Source: a virus. From it: a DNA stretch of 64,000 nt. Position numbers and translations under genes: made by a program. The notes under the pieces were generated by a model. The model made no database searches. It saw only the letters and a program-made list of their open reading frames with translations, and was not told the DNA's origin. Shown here piece after piece: positions 1-7,524 of the stretch (positions within the stretch are counted from its first letter, which is position 1; every line of letters starts with the position of its first letter). The stretch spans positions 1 to 64,000 of the IMG/VR virus record IMGVR_UViG_3300044641_004856; one strand, written 5' to 3'.

Positions 1-1
1 T

Positions 2-196
2 GGTACAGGGTTTGTTGGTAATGGTTTCTATTGGGGAATGTATCCCACATCTACAAACTCAACAAGTGGTTACGGTGGATACTTAACTACCGTTCAAAAC
101 CCACCCGTCTCAGACTCAGACAGGGGTGCTTCAGTAACAGGAGATGCCTCTGGTTCCCTAGGTGCTGGTGACGTTGGTGGAAGCGGTGGCTTTTAA
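2..196 (+). CDS. C-terminal fragment of glycine/serine-rich protein (5' truncated)
   Basis: An open frame runs from the left window edge to a TAA at 194-196, giving 64 residues. It is rich in Gly, Ser, Thr and Tyr and ends in GDVGGSGGF. The composition resembles the glycine-rich tails of the large virion proteins further downstream, so a structural or adhesin role is plausible, but no domain can be named. The start lies outside the window. A long hairpin begins three bases after the stop. Confidence 0.6.
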   Translation, partial: GTGFVGNGFYWGMYPTSTNSTSGYGGYLTTVQNPPVSDSDRGASVTGDASGSLGAGDVGGSGGF

Positions 197-198
197 AT

Positions 199-253
199 AG
201 GTCCCTGGTTTCTCCCCGAAAGACGTATAAGCACGCCGAAAAACCAAGGACCT
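199..253 (+). terminator. long hairpin after truncated gene
   Basis: Arms 199-211 and 241-253 pair at 12 of 13 positions (AGGTCCCTGGTTT against AAACCAAGGACCT) around a 29-nt loop. No T-run follows, so it may be a factor-dependent terminator or an mRNA-stabilising structure rather than a simple intrinsic terminator. Confidence 0.45.
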
Positions 254-258
254 AACTT

Positions 259-280
259 CTTTTAGCGGAAGCACTAAAAG
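259..280 (+). terminator. second small hairpin
   Basis: CTTTTAG (259-265) pairs with CTAAAAG (274-280) around an 8-nt loop, followed by an AT-rich stretch. It stands just after the 55-nt hairpin. The rest of this gap up to 343 holds TGACT-CA-AGTCA, a small inverted repeat at 309-320 that could be an operator; no clear promoter was seen. Confidence 0.3.
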
Positions 281-343
281 ATTATCATACTTCTTTTGCC
301 AAGGCAGTTGACTCAAGTCATTTAGTCAGGTTATTCTGCTGCT

Positions 344-628
344 ATGACTATAAACCCGAAATTAGTTATACCCCTATTAGTTCTACCCCTATTAACTGGG
401 TGTTCAATGAATGCCCCTATGGACATAACAGTCCCAGTCGATGTACACGACAACACTTTTAATAATGGTCCTGGAACAAGTCTTCCAAATGGAAACAATG
501 GTCAGACCACTATTGAAAATCCTATAGACGATGTAGACCCAAATGCACCACAAGATATTCCAGATGCATGGAGTGAAGATAGCGTAGACACTCCAGAACC
601 AATTCCGTTACCAACCCCACAAGGTTAA
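344..628 (+). CDS. small predicted lipoprotein
   Basis: This is a 94-residue protein with a hydrophobic N-terminus ending in a lipobox, LLTGC, so Cys20 would be lipidated and the mature chain anchored to the outer face of the host membrane. The mature part is acidic, Asn/Pro-rich and probably unstructured, ending in TPEPIPLPTPQG. Phage lipoproteins are often superinfection-exclusion factors or lysis accessories; which of these applies here cannot be told. The gene is a one-gene unit closed by a strong terminator. No good ribosome site is visible upstream of the ATG. Confidence 0.6.
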   Translation: MTINPKLVIPLLVLPLLTGCSMNAPMDITVPVDVHDNTFNNGPGTSLPNGNNGQTTIENPIDDVDPNAPQDIPDAWSEDSVDTPEPIPLPTPQG

Positions 629-631
629 TTT

Positions 632-672
632 AAATAACTTGTAGGTTTAACTCACCTACAAGTTATTTTTTT
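632..672 (+). terminator. strong intrinsic terminator
   Basis: A perfect 15-bp stem (632-646 with 654-668) around a 7-nt loop runs into seven T bases up to 672. The AAA on the left side makes it potentially bidirectional. It isolates the lipoprotein gene from the large exported protein. Confidence 0.9.
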
Positions 673-761
673 GCTTCAATTAGGTTCTAACTTACACAAT
701 ATGTAACTTAATTCTTAGCACTAACTCGACACTACGCACATTAGTCGAGGGAGTTTTTTAA

Positions 762-3200
762 TTGCTGAAGAGAGCAATCGCGGTATTTTTTACTACCGCC
801 CTATTTGTATTTATCTACTCCATTTTAGGTATTGATACCGCTTCTGCAGAAGAACCTGTAGTAGTTCAAACTACTCCTGCATCGGATACAGTTCTTGCTC
901 AAATCGATACAGCAACAGCCGTTATAGCAGTTGCTCAAGAAAAAATAGTCAGTGCTAACACAGAAGTAACAGCAGCAGCATCAACCCTCAATACAGCAAC
1001 CACAACTGCTGCTCCTTCTGTTGTTGCAGAACCTACTGTAGTTGCTGCTGTTGAGACAGCACAAACTGCTGTAGTAGAAGCAAAGACTGCTGTAGTCGCT
1101 GCAGAATCAGCAACAGCCGTAGCAGTGACCGCAGTAGCAGCAGTTGAGTCACAAACAGCAGTAGTAGCCGTAGTAACGCAGGACGTTACTACTGCAACCG
1201 CAGTTGTTGCTACAGCCACAGCAGCAGTTGAGTCACAAACAGCAGTAGTAGCAGTTGCAACAACTAACCTAACTAATGCTCAAACTACACTGACCGCTCT
1301 TCAGAATACCCCTTCAGATAGCAAAACCTATACAACCGAAGGCTATGTAGCCCCTGTTGCTCCTGAAACCCCAACAGTTACTACAACAACGCTTCCAGTC
1401 ATGTACGACGGCTTTACAAAAATTAACACGCCTTTTGACATAAAAATGGGTAACACAGTTTATGAAGGTCAAGGAACAAACAGCCAAATTTATGTGACTT
1501 CAAAAGCAACTATTACCTTTGGTAATGGCGACTATAACTGGTGGGATTTTCCAGCAGGAGCACATATCTCAGTCTTTGGTAGCGACTTTCAAAGTGCTGG
1601 ACCTAACTCATCTACAGTAGTAAAGACTACTGAAACTACTCTAGAAGTTGACTGGAATCTACATAGATTTGCAGACCCAAATAGCCCTATTACAAATGTA
1701 AATTGGAAGATGACAGTCAATCCAACAACAGGGGAATGGACTGGTGTAGGAACCGTTGCGGGAAACACAACACAACTGCATAACGGTCCTCGTATTGGTG
1801 TTCGTGAAGCAGCAGGTCAAGCAGTAAAGCCAATGACTAATGTAACCAATGAAACTTTAACGGCTCAAATTGAAAGCCAAACAGCAGTAGTCGCTGATAA
1901 AACAGAAGTTAAAGCGGTTGAAGTTGCTGTGCTTACGTCTCTTACAGAAGTGAAAACAACAGCAGAGACAGCACTTGCAACAACTCAGACCACACTAACA
2001 GCAGAAACTCAAACACTAAGCACTCTCCAATCGACAAAAGAAGTAGCAGTTGCTACTGCCAGTACGTTAGCAGATGTAGCAGTTGTTAAAGCAGAGGTCG
2101 CTACTTCCACAGTCGCTTCTGCCGTTGCCGTAATTGCTTCAGTTGTGCAGTCCCAAGTCGTTCCGCCCACTCCCGCTCCCACTCCCGCACCAGAACCAGA
2201 GCCACAACCACTCCCACAACCACAGCCAGAGCCAACCCCACCAACACCCCAAGAACCAAACCCTGTAACACCTGAACCTCCTGCTCCTGAACCAGAGCCA
2301 GAGCCTACACCAGAGGAACCTCCTGCTGAAGAGCCACCTGCTGAGGAACCACCAGCAGAAGAGCCACCAGCAGAAGAACCTCCTGCTGAGGAACCACCAG
2401 CAGAAGAACCTCCTGCTGAAGAACCTCCTGCTGAAGAACCACCAGCAGAAGAACCTCCTGCTGAAGAACCTCCTGCTGAAGAGCCACCAGCAGAAGAGCC
2501 ACCAGCAGAAGAACCTCCTGCTGAAGAGCCACCAGCAGAAGAACCTCCTGCTGAAGAAACTACTGCCGAAGAGGTAGAGGCTGTTGTTGATGACCTTCTT
2601 TCTGATGGCAAGTTATCTGCTGCTGATGCAGATGAAGTTCTTGATGCTTTAAATGCCGATGGCGAAATCTCTAAAGAAGAAGTGAACTCTTTATCAGAAG
2701 CACTTGCTGCAGATGGAAACCTTACTAATGCAGAAAAAGAACTTGTTGCAGAAGCATTGGTTGAATCTGTTGCAGCAGGAGAAACTCTTACATCAGAACA
2801 AATACAAGAGGCTGGAATTGAGTTTAAAGACTTACCAGCAGAAACTCCTGTTGATGTTAGAACTGACGAAAATGGAAATGCTGTCATAATTACTGCAGAA
2901 GTTGCTGCTGCACTTGTCGTGCTAGAAAATCCCGCAGAACTAATTGGTGCACTATTTGAAGACCCAGGTCAAGTGTTACTTGCATTGGGCAGCATTGGTG
3001 CTGACATGTCAGAAGAAGAACGTGAAGAAGCAACTGACATGGTTGTTGCCACTGTAGTTGCAGCAGGTGCTGCTATGAACGCCGTTGGTGCTGCAGCAGG
3101 TGCTGCTGGTTCTACTGGTGGTTCTACTGGTGGCGGAGGAAGTTCTGGTGGCGGAGGTCCATCAGGTGATAGTAAAGGTGTTAGGAGACGGAAACCTTGA
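762..3200 (+). CDS. large exported repeat protein with EF-hand-like region
   Basis: The protein has 812 residues and a TTG start preceded by GAGGGAG at 747-753. Residues 1-29 form a signal peptide or membrane anchor with a likely cleavage site after TASA. Ala/Thr/Val-rich, probably coiled-coil stretches flank a beta-rich central domain at about 196-385 with several Trp and aromatic residues. A Pro-rich part and 16 exact EEPPA units (residues 518-597) follow. Next comes an acidic helical region with DGKLS, DGEIS and DGNLT loops resembling EF-hand or dockerin calcium sites (about 605-660), then a Gly/Ser-rich linker and a basic tail, RRRKP. This looks like a surface-exposed or wall-spanning protein made from the phage. 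The genes after it are holin-like, so a role at the host envelope is likely. No enzymatic domain was recognised. Confidence 0.75.
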   Translation: MLKRAIAVFFTTALFVFIYSILGIDTASAEEPVVVQTTPASDTVLAQIDTATAVIAVAQEKIVSANTEVTAAASTLNTATTTAAPSVVAEPTVVAAVETAQTAVVEAKTAVVAAESATAVAVTAVAAVESQTAVVAVVTQDVTTATAVVATATAAVESQTAVVAVATTNLTNAQTTLTALQNTPSDSKTYTTEGYVAPVAPETPTVTTTTLPVMYDGFTKINTPFDIKMGNTVYEGQGTNSQIYVTSKATITFGNGDYNWWDFPAGAHISVFGSDFQSAGPNSSTVVKTTETTLEVDWNLHRFADPNSPITNVNWKMTVNPTTGEWTGVGTVAGNTTQLHNGPRIGVREAAGQAVKPMTNVTNETLTAQIESQTAVVADKTEVKAVEVAVLTSLTEVKTTAETALATTQTTLTAETQTLSTLQSTKEVAVATASTLADVAVVKAEVATSTVASAVAVIASVVQSQVVPPTPAPTPAPEPEPQPLPQPQPEPTPPTPQEPNPVTPEPPAPEPEPEPTPEEPPAEEPPAEEPPAEEPPAEEPPAEEPPAEEPPAEEPPAEEPPAEEPPAEEPPAEEPPAEEPPAEEPPAEEPPAEEPPAEETTAEEVEAVVDDLLSDGKLSAADADEVLDALNADGEISKEEVNSLSEALAADGNLTNAEKELVAEALVESVAAGETLTSEQIQEAGIEFKDLPAETPVDVRTDENGNAVIITAEVAAALVVLENPAELIGALFEDPGQVLLALGSIGADMSEEEREEATDMVVATVVAAGAAMNAVGAAAGAAGSTGGSTGGGGSSGGGGPSGDSKGVRRRKP
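2313..2552 (+). repeat. 16 tandem 15-bp units encoding EEPPA
   Basis: 240 bases encode EEPPA sixteen times without interruption. Individual units differ at synonymous positions (GAA/GAG, CCT/CCA, GCT/GCA), so the peptide repeat is kept while the DNA repeat is partly scrambled. This would form an extended, negatively charged rod or spacer. Confidence 0.95.
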
Positions 3201-3364
3201 AAATAATTAAGGACATGATTGACCAACTATGGACACTTTTAGGCATGTTTATTGCCTGGGTAGTCCTTGATGGAAGTGCCAAAACCATTGTTGGCTACGC
3301 TATTGTTGGAACACTTCTTGCTTGGGCTATCACTTACCCAATCAGAAACCGAGAAGACGACTAA
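3197..3364 (+). CDS. small membrane protein, holin-like
   Basis: This 55-residue protein starts at a TTG that overlaps the TGA of the large exported protein (TTGA), with GGAG at 3184-3187 as ribosome site. It has one long or two short membrane segments (FIAWVVLDGS, then VGYAIVGTLLAWAITYPI) and an acidic/basic tail, NREDD. Size, overlap and the holin-like gene after it make a lysis or envelope role likely. A later in-frame ATG at 3215 has its purine-rich site too close, so the TTG is preferred. Confidence 0.6.
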   Translation: MKIIKDMIDQLWTLLGMFIAWVVLDGSAKTIVGYAIVGTLLAWAITYPIRNREDD

Positions 3365-3404
3365 AATATCAATAGTGTCTATCTGACACATTTAGGAGAT
3401 GTAC

Positions 3405-3686
3405 ATGAATAAAGCAGCACTCGAATCGTACTTACGCAATTTACTTGGTCAAGTAATTGCAGCAGTAATGATTGTTATGCAAACAAGCAACGCAGCAACA
3501 CCTTTGGACTTTGGACAATCTGAATGGCTACTCGTAGCAAACGCTCTATGGGGTTCACTAATCCCAACAGCACTACGTTGGGCTAATAAGAAGGACCCAG
3601 CCTTTGGTCGTCTTGCAGAAGTTGCAGCAAAAGAAGTTTCAAAAAAACTTGCTACAAAGCCAGTAAAGTCAGTTAAAAAGAAGTAA
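3405..3686 (+). CDS. putative holin
   Basis: The 93-residue protein is read from the ATG at 3405, six bases after AGGAG; an ATG at 3399 abuts that site and is unlikely. A hydrophobic helix (about residues 14-27) and a second one (about 41-56) are followed by LRWANKKDPAFG, a pattern common in small holins of actinobacterial phages, and by a Lys-rich tail. The arrangement of two membrane segments with a basic C-terminus fits a pore-forming holin. No endolysin gene lies beside it in the window. Confidence 0.6.
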   Translation: MNKAALESYLRNLLGQVIAAVMIVMQTSNAATPLDFGQSEWLLVANALWGSLIPTALRWANKKDPAFGRLAEVAAKEVSKKLATKPVKSVKKK

Positions 3687-3706
3687 CTACAAAAAGGACC
3701 CTAGAA

Positions 3707-4075
3707 ATGTCGAAGATAGAAACTATTTCAATTCTTGTTGGAATCGCGTTAGGAGGCGGGGCAATTCTAGGGTTCTTTATAAACAAACTTAATAAGTTGT
3801 TTGCAACGTGGGGAAAATTTATTAGAGACTGGGAAGGGGAAGAGGCTTCTGAAGGTAGAGATGCTGTTCCAGGGGTTATGGCTCGTCTTAATAAACTTGA
3901 TGGCGAACTCTCTCACAATGGAGGTAAGTCTATAAAAGACATGGTTTTCCGCATGGAGGTCAGGCAAGACCGCTTAGAACGTAAGATGGAAGAAGCAGAG
4001 ATTGTCCGCCAACAGAATCAAGTTATTTTACTTGAAGCAATAAAGACGCTTAACACACAAATACAGCCAAAGTAG
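3707..4075 (+). CDS. membrane-anchored coiled-coil protein (DUF2746-like)
   Basis: 122 residues: an N-terminal membrane helix (ILVGIALGGGAILGFF), then a soluble part with an acidic stretch, a LNKLDGELSHNGGKSIKD motif and a C-terminal coiled coil. This layout matches the small membrane proteins (DUF2746 type) encoded next to holins in actinobacterial phages. A second holin or a lysis regulator is the likely role, inferred from neighbours. AAAGGA lies nine bases before the ATG. Confidence 0.55.
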   Translation: MSKIETISILVGIALGGGAILGFFINKLNKLFATWGKFIRDWEGEEASEGRDAVPGVMARLNKLDGELSHNGGKSIKDMVFRMEVRQDRLERKMEEAEIVRQQNQVILLEAIKTLNTQIQPK

Positions 4076-4089
4076 GGAAAAATACTCTT

Positions 4090-4692
4090 ATGGCCCTAAA
4101 TCAAATTCAGTTCGGTGCTCCCCCAGGTGGACCAGGAGCAGACATTGTTGCACGTATCGGTGGTCTTGTTAACAAAGGCATCGAAGGCAAAAAAAATTCT
4201 CAAGGTAATGCACAGTCAATTGTTGCACAGCACGTTTTATCTAGTGTTCGTGCCGAAAGACAACACGGTTATGACTTAGAGAAGATGGGTGTAAAGCACT
4301 CACAAACTCGCGAACTTCAAGATGCTGGAGTTGCTGCAAAAGCAGCCTCTGAAAAAGCAGGTCGTCGTCACGAAACACGCATGACAAGGTTAACTCAAGG
4401 ACATGAGATTGCAAAAATGGGAGCAGCCTTCGCTGGCATTGGTCAGTTAAGTGAAAGCGGGAAAGTTGCTGAGTTTAAAATTGGTGACATGAGTGGAAAG
4501 TTTAACGCTCCTCGTGAAACACCAGCACCAGTTGCTATGCCAACTGTTCCAGATACAACACCTCCTCCTGTAACTTCTACACCAAGTGCTTCTGGTGGTC
4601 GCGTAGGACGTGACCCAAAGACAGGTCGTGCCGTAAGTTTAAAGAGTTCAACCCCACCTCCAGCAAAAAGAGCAACGGGTAAAAAGAAGTAG
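4090..4692 (+). CDS. hypothetical protein, Ala/Lys-rich
   Basis: A 200-residue protein of unknown function. It begins with QIQFGAPPGGPGADI, continues with a charged helical middle (residues 40-130) and ends in a Pro/Ser/Thr-rich and then Lys-rich tail (RATGKKK). It lies in a tight run of small genes after the holin-like set. The helical middle with a disordered tail suggests a minor virion component, but nothing identifies it. Confidence 0.6.
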   Translation: MALNQIQFGAPPGGPGADIVARIGGLVNKGIEGKKNSQGNAQSIVAQHVLSSVRAERQHGYDLEKMGVKHSQTRELQDAGVAAKAASEKAGRRHETRMTRLTQGHEIAKMGAAFAGIGQLSESGKVAEFKIGDMSGKFNAPRETPAPVAMPTVPDTTPPPVTSTPSASGGRVGRDPKTGRAVSLKSSTPPPAKRATGKKK

Positions 4693-4694
4693 TA

Positions 4695-4958
4695 ATGGCA
4701 AAATCAGCAGCGTGGCAACGTAAAGAGGGTAAGAACCCAAAAGGCGGTCTTAACGAAAAGGGGCGTAAAGCCTACGAACGTGAGAATCCTGGTTCAGATT
4801 TAAAGCCACCTGTTTCAAGAGAAAGAGCACAACGCTCACCTAAAGACGCATCACGTCGTAAGTCGTTTTGTGCACGTATGGGTGGCATGCCAGGACCAAT
4901 GGAGAAAAACGGAAAACCAACACGTAAGGCACTAGCATTACGTAAGTGGGATTGTTAA
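4695..4958 (+). CDS. DUF6321-like small basic protein
   Basis: 87 residues, strongly basic. It carries AWQRKEGKNPKGGLNEKGRKAY near the start, NPGSDLKPPV, then RRKSFCARMGGMPGPM and KPTRKALALRKWDC at the end. That set of blocks is the signature of the DUF6321 family found in many marine and freshwater phages; no function is known for it. The gene starts two bases after the previous stop. Confidence 0.75.
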   Translation: MAKSAAWQRKEGKNPKGGLNEKGRKAYERENPGSDLKPPVSRERAQRSPKDASRRKSFCARMGGMPGPMEKNGKPTRKALALRKWDC

Positions 4959-4975
4959 TTACTAAGGAGCAATAA

Positions 4976-5275
4976 ATGGCAACTAAAAAAACGCTAGAAA
5001 TTGTTTGCGTTAACTGCAACAAACCAGGCTTTTATCTTTATAAAGTTAATAACGCGGTTCAATATTGGTATTGCCGTCAGTGCCTACCTGGATTTTTGTA
5101 TGCTCAAAGAGACGCTGGTAACTTGGTTACATCCGATGCCTTAGATTCTTTTCAACAAGAAGCAATTGACATTCTAAAGACTGACATCCCTCCATATAAG
5201 GAAGAAGAGGCTCCTGTAAAGGAAACCCCTTCCGCCACAAAAAAGAAAATAGCAGTTGAGCCTGATGAAGAATGA
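4976..5275 (+). CDS. small zinc-ribbon protein
   Basis: This 99-residue protein has two CxxC pairs near the N-terminus (CVNC at about 11-14 and CRQC at about 33-36), which would hold one zinc ion. An acidic, Lys-rich disordered tail follows. It starts after a good AAGGAG site. Its role is unknown; it could bind nucleic acid or a partner protein. It overlaps the next gene by ATGA. Confidence 0.6.
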   Translation: MATKKTLEIVCVNCNKPGFYLYKVNNAVQYWYCRQCLPGFLYAQRDAGNLVTSDALDSFQQEAIDILKTDIPPYKEEEAPVKETPSATKKKIAVEPDEE

Positions 5276-5505
5276 AACTTATAAGAAAATTTGCAATACA
5301 GGGACACCCCGTTCCTGCAAGTTCAAGTAGGCCTCTAGGACCCTTTCCCCCTGAAGTTTTAAGTCAACCCCAGGTCGAATACGGTAACGAACATTCGGAC
5401 TCTTTACACGAAGCACTCGATACCGTTCGTCTTTTCAGATGTCGCGACTGTGACGAGGTTCTTTATAGGGACCAACTTGATAACCACACATGTGAGGAAA
5501 TATAA
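5272..5505 (+). CDS. small protein with possible zinc finger
   Basis: 77 residues, started by an ATG that overlaps the previous TGA. The C-terminal part has CRDC followed by DNHTC, giving a CxxC...HxC arrangement that could bind zinc. The N-terminal half is Pro-rich. Function unknown; the coupling suggests it is made together with the zinc-ribbon protein just upstream. Confidence 0.55.
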   Translation: MKLIRKFAIQGHPVPASSSRPLGPFPPEVLSQPQVEYGNEHSDSLHEALDTVRLFRCRDCDEVLYRDQLDNHTCEEI

Positions 5506-5508
5506 ACA

Positions 5509-6189
5509 ATGGCAACAAATAACAACGGGAATCTTCTTGATTCCGCAGGAGAAGTCGCAATTGATGCGGTGTGGGGCAACATGCCACCACAACCAAACGA
5601 TGTGCGTACAACTCGTCTAGATTTAACACTTGGAGACCACATCAACCTTGAATCAGGTTGGGGCGGATACCCACAGTTCACAGCAGGTTCAACAGGTGCT
5701 GACGTAGTAGGTTCAACTGACTATGTACAGGTTTCTGATGTTCGTGGCTTCACAACAGCACTTGCAGAAGATGCTCTTAGAGACAATGGTCTTACAGTAA
5801 CAACTGCAACAGCAGCAGCAAACTCTAAGACTAACATCACACGCATCAACGCAACAAGTGCAACAGTTGCGGTAGTTTATGCAACAAGTGCAGACACTAA
5901 CTATCCAGTTGGCACAAAGGTTCAAATCTTTGCAGGAACTGCAGCAGCAGAGTCTCCAGTTGCCGTACCAGCAGCCCTAGTTGGCTCTTGGACAGTAACT
6001 GCTAGTGCTTCTGGAAACATTACAATCTCAGGCACAGGATTCTCAGTTGCTGATACCACTGGTATCAATGCAACAGGAACTCTTGCTGGTCTTGCTGGAA
6101 CAATTAAGACTCAATCAATTGCTGGCAATGCTGCAACAACTGCAGTCGGTGCAGCAGTAACAATTACACCTTGGGCAACAGCGTCCTAA
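5509..6189 (+). CDS. hypothetical Ala/Thr-rich protein, likely virion component
   Basis: 226 residues with GAGGAA upstream. The N-terminus is specific (LLDSAGEVAIDAVWGNMPPQ), followed by a predicted beta-rich region dominated by Ala, Thr, Val and Gly, with no Cys and few Lys. Such composition is typical of head-decoration or fibre proteins. Its place just before the packaging genes is compatible with a head protein, but this is inference. Confidence 0.5.
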   Translation: MATNNNGNLLDSAGEVAIDAVWGNMPPQPNDVRTTRLDLTLGDHINLESGWGGYPQFTAGSTGADVVGSTDYVQVSDVRGFTTALAEDALRDNGLTVTTATAAANSKTNITRINATSATVAVVYATSADTNYPVGTKVQIFAGTAAAESPVAVPAALVGSWTVTASASGNITISGTGFSVADTTGINATGTLAGLAGTIKTQSIAGNAATTAVGAAVTITPWATAS

Positions 6190-6202
6190 TTAAGGAGTAA
6201 TA

Positions 6203-6967
6203 ATGGCTCGGGTTACCTCCACAGGTGGTAGTGACGATAGACAAAGAAATGTTCTACGTGCTAGAACATCTTCTGATGAACTATCAGCATTACTAGACCC
6301 GACCCGCGAACTCTATGGAGTTGGCGAACGAGAAGTAAAAGGCATGGCAAAGATGCTGGGGGTGACTCCACAAACGGGACGTATTAATCCGTTTCAGTCA
6401 CTCCCAGTATCGCCAGGCTCTGAGTTTTATGATGCTATTGAAATTTTTGAGGGCGATGACGAAGAAGAAGCGGGTGAGTTTTATGACCCTACTCGTTACT
6501 CAAACTATGCAGATGAGCCGTTAGATAACTACGATGCTCCTGCACCATTAACCGTATTACCTACATCAACTACTAATTATCAACGTCCTAGAACAGTTGC
6601 TGCAGGATATGACCCAAAGCGTGAAACATTAACCGTTGTCTTTAGAGACGGGTTGTTCTATAACTATTACGATGTTAAGCCATCAACTTGGAGTGCTTTT
6701 AAAGCAACGATTTCTAAAGGGCGTTTTATTCGCCAATACTTAGATAGCCATGCTCGTGGAGATGCTGCTATGGGTCAACTACCTACTTATGCTAGAGAAA
6801 CCCTATATCGAATTGTTCGTACTAATCAGATATACTTTGAAGGTCGTCAAAGTCTTGTACCTACCTCTAAGACTGGTTACGGTGTTACTAAAAAGCCAAG
6901 AACTCAAGCAAATAAGCCTAAAACCACAGCACTAAAATCCAGTCGGGGTAATAAAAAGAAACGGTAA
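6203..6967 (+). CDS. KTSC-domain protein
   Basis: 254 residues. Residues 130-185 match the KTSC domain: a YDPKRETLTVVFRDG strand, YYDVKPSTWSAF, then SKGRFIRQYLDSH. KTSC domains are small phage and bacterial modules of unknown but probably RNA- or protein-binding role. The N-terminal 120 residues are acidic and probably disordered; the C-terminus is very basic (GNKKKR). It has an AAGGAG site and sits in the run leading to the terminase. Confidence 0.65.
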   Translation: MARVTSTGGSDDRQRNVLRARTSSDELSALLDPTRELYGVGEREVKGMAKMLGVTPQTGRINPFQSLPVSPGSEFYDAIEIFEGDDEEEAGEFYDPTRYSNYADEPLDNYDAPAPLTVLPTSTTNYQRPRTVAAGYDPKRETLTVVFRDGLFYNYYDVKPSTWSAFKATISKGRFIRQYLDSHARGDAAMGQLPTYARETLYRIVRTNQIYFEGRQSLVPTSKTGYGVTKKPRTQANKPKTTALKSSRGNKKKR

Positions 6968-6970
6968 CAA

Positions 6971-7279
6971 ATGCCAAAGGCGCACAACATTGGAACAGAA
7001 CGATTCGTACAAGTTATTAAACAGCCCCTTACGTGGGGTAATAAACTCGTAGTCCATGGCTGGACCCAAGAAATTGAAGAACCATACCGTTTTGCAACTC
7101 CACTTATGGTTAGACTACCCCTAAGCCGTATTCTTGTTTTAGGAAAATGGCAAGGAACAAAGTCTGAAGAAGAAGCACTCAACAGTGCAATTTCGAGAAG
7201 GGATGTAACTTACGATGATTTTAAAGAAGAAAAAGGATGGGTACCAGCCCCAGACGAAGATACAGAAGCGTATATCTAA
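6971..7279 (+). CDS. hypothetical protein
   Basis: 102 residues beginning three bases after the previous stop. The sequence is mixed alpha/beta with WTQEIEEPYRFATPL and RILVLGKWQG, and ends in an acidic tail. No family recognised. Its last 65 bases overlap the start of the next gene in another frame. Confidence 0.55.
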   Translation: MPKAHNIGTERFVQVIKQPLTWGNKLVVHGWTQEIEEPYRFATPLMVRLPLSRILVLGKWQGTKSEEEALNSAISRRDVTYDDFKEEKGWVPAPDEDTEAYI

Positions 7280-7445
7280 GTTACCTACTCCAGAGTTAAT
7301 TGGATGGGTTGAGGCTTCTTTATTTGCTATAGGCAGAGATACTTTTGCTTGGCAGAAGTCAAACGAATCAGTATTGCTAGATGAGTTAGAAATGGGTGCA
7401 GAAGCACTTTTAGAAATCATGCGAGAATTAAAGAGAAGGTCGTAA
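7215..7445 (+). CDS. hypothetical helical protein
   Basis: 76 residues. The ATG at 7215 has AGAAGGG at 7196-7202 and is the only usual start codon before the conserved-looking core, so a 65-base overlap with the previous gene is implied. The core TPELIGWVEASLFAIGRDTFAW...ALLEIMRELKRRS is a compact alpha-helical protein. Function unknown. It is the last gene before the terminase hairpin. Confidence 0.6.
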   Translation: MILKKKKDGYQPQTKIQKRISKLPTPELIGWVEASLFAIGRDTFAWQKSNESVLLDELEMGAEALLEIMRELKRRS

Positions 7446-7489
7446 CTTAGTGATAGAATTAACCGTCTCCCTCTCTCAGACGCGGGGTT

Positions 7490-7505
7490 GCCCACTTCGG
7501 TGGGC
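7490..7505 (+). terminator. GCCCAC-UUCG-GTGGGC hairpin before terminase
   Basis: A perfect 6-bp GC-rich stem closed by a UUCG tetraloop lies in the 79-base gap between the small helical protein and the terminase gene. It is followed by TTCTCTGTTT. It can end transcription of the small-gene run or shape the terminase leader. Confidence 0.6.
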
Positions 7506-7524
7506 TTCTCTGTTTAGGAACTAA

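Noticed and set aside
671-702. Possible promoter TTGCTT with an AT-rich -10 region
   Set aside because: The -10 match is poor (CACAAT) and the spacing is 18; not strong enough to list.
935-1219. Antisense frame over the Ala/Thr/Val-rich region
   Set aside because: Low-complexity mirror of the sense gene without a start signal.
2009-2887. Long antisense open frame of 292 codons
   Set aside because: It lies opposite the EEPPA repeats, which read as GGSSA repeats on the other strand. The frame is open only because of the repeat composition; it has no ribosome site and opposes all genes.
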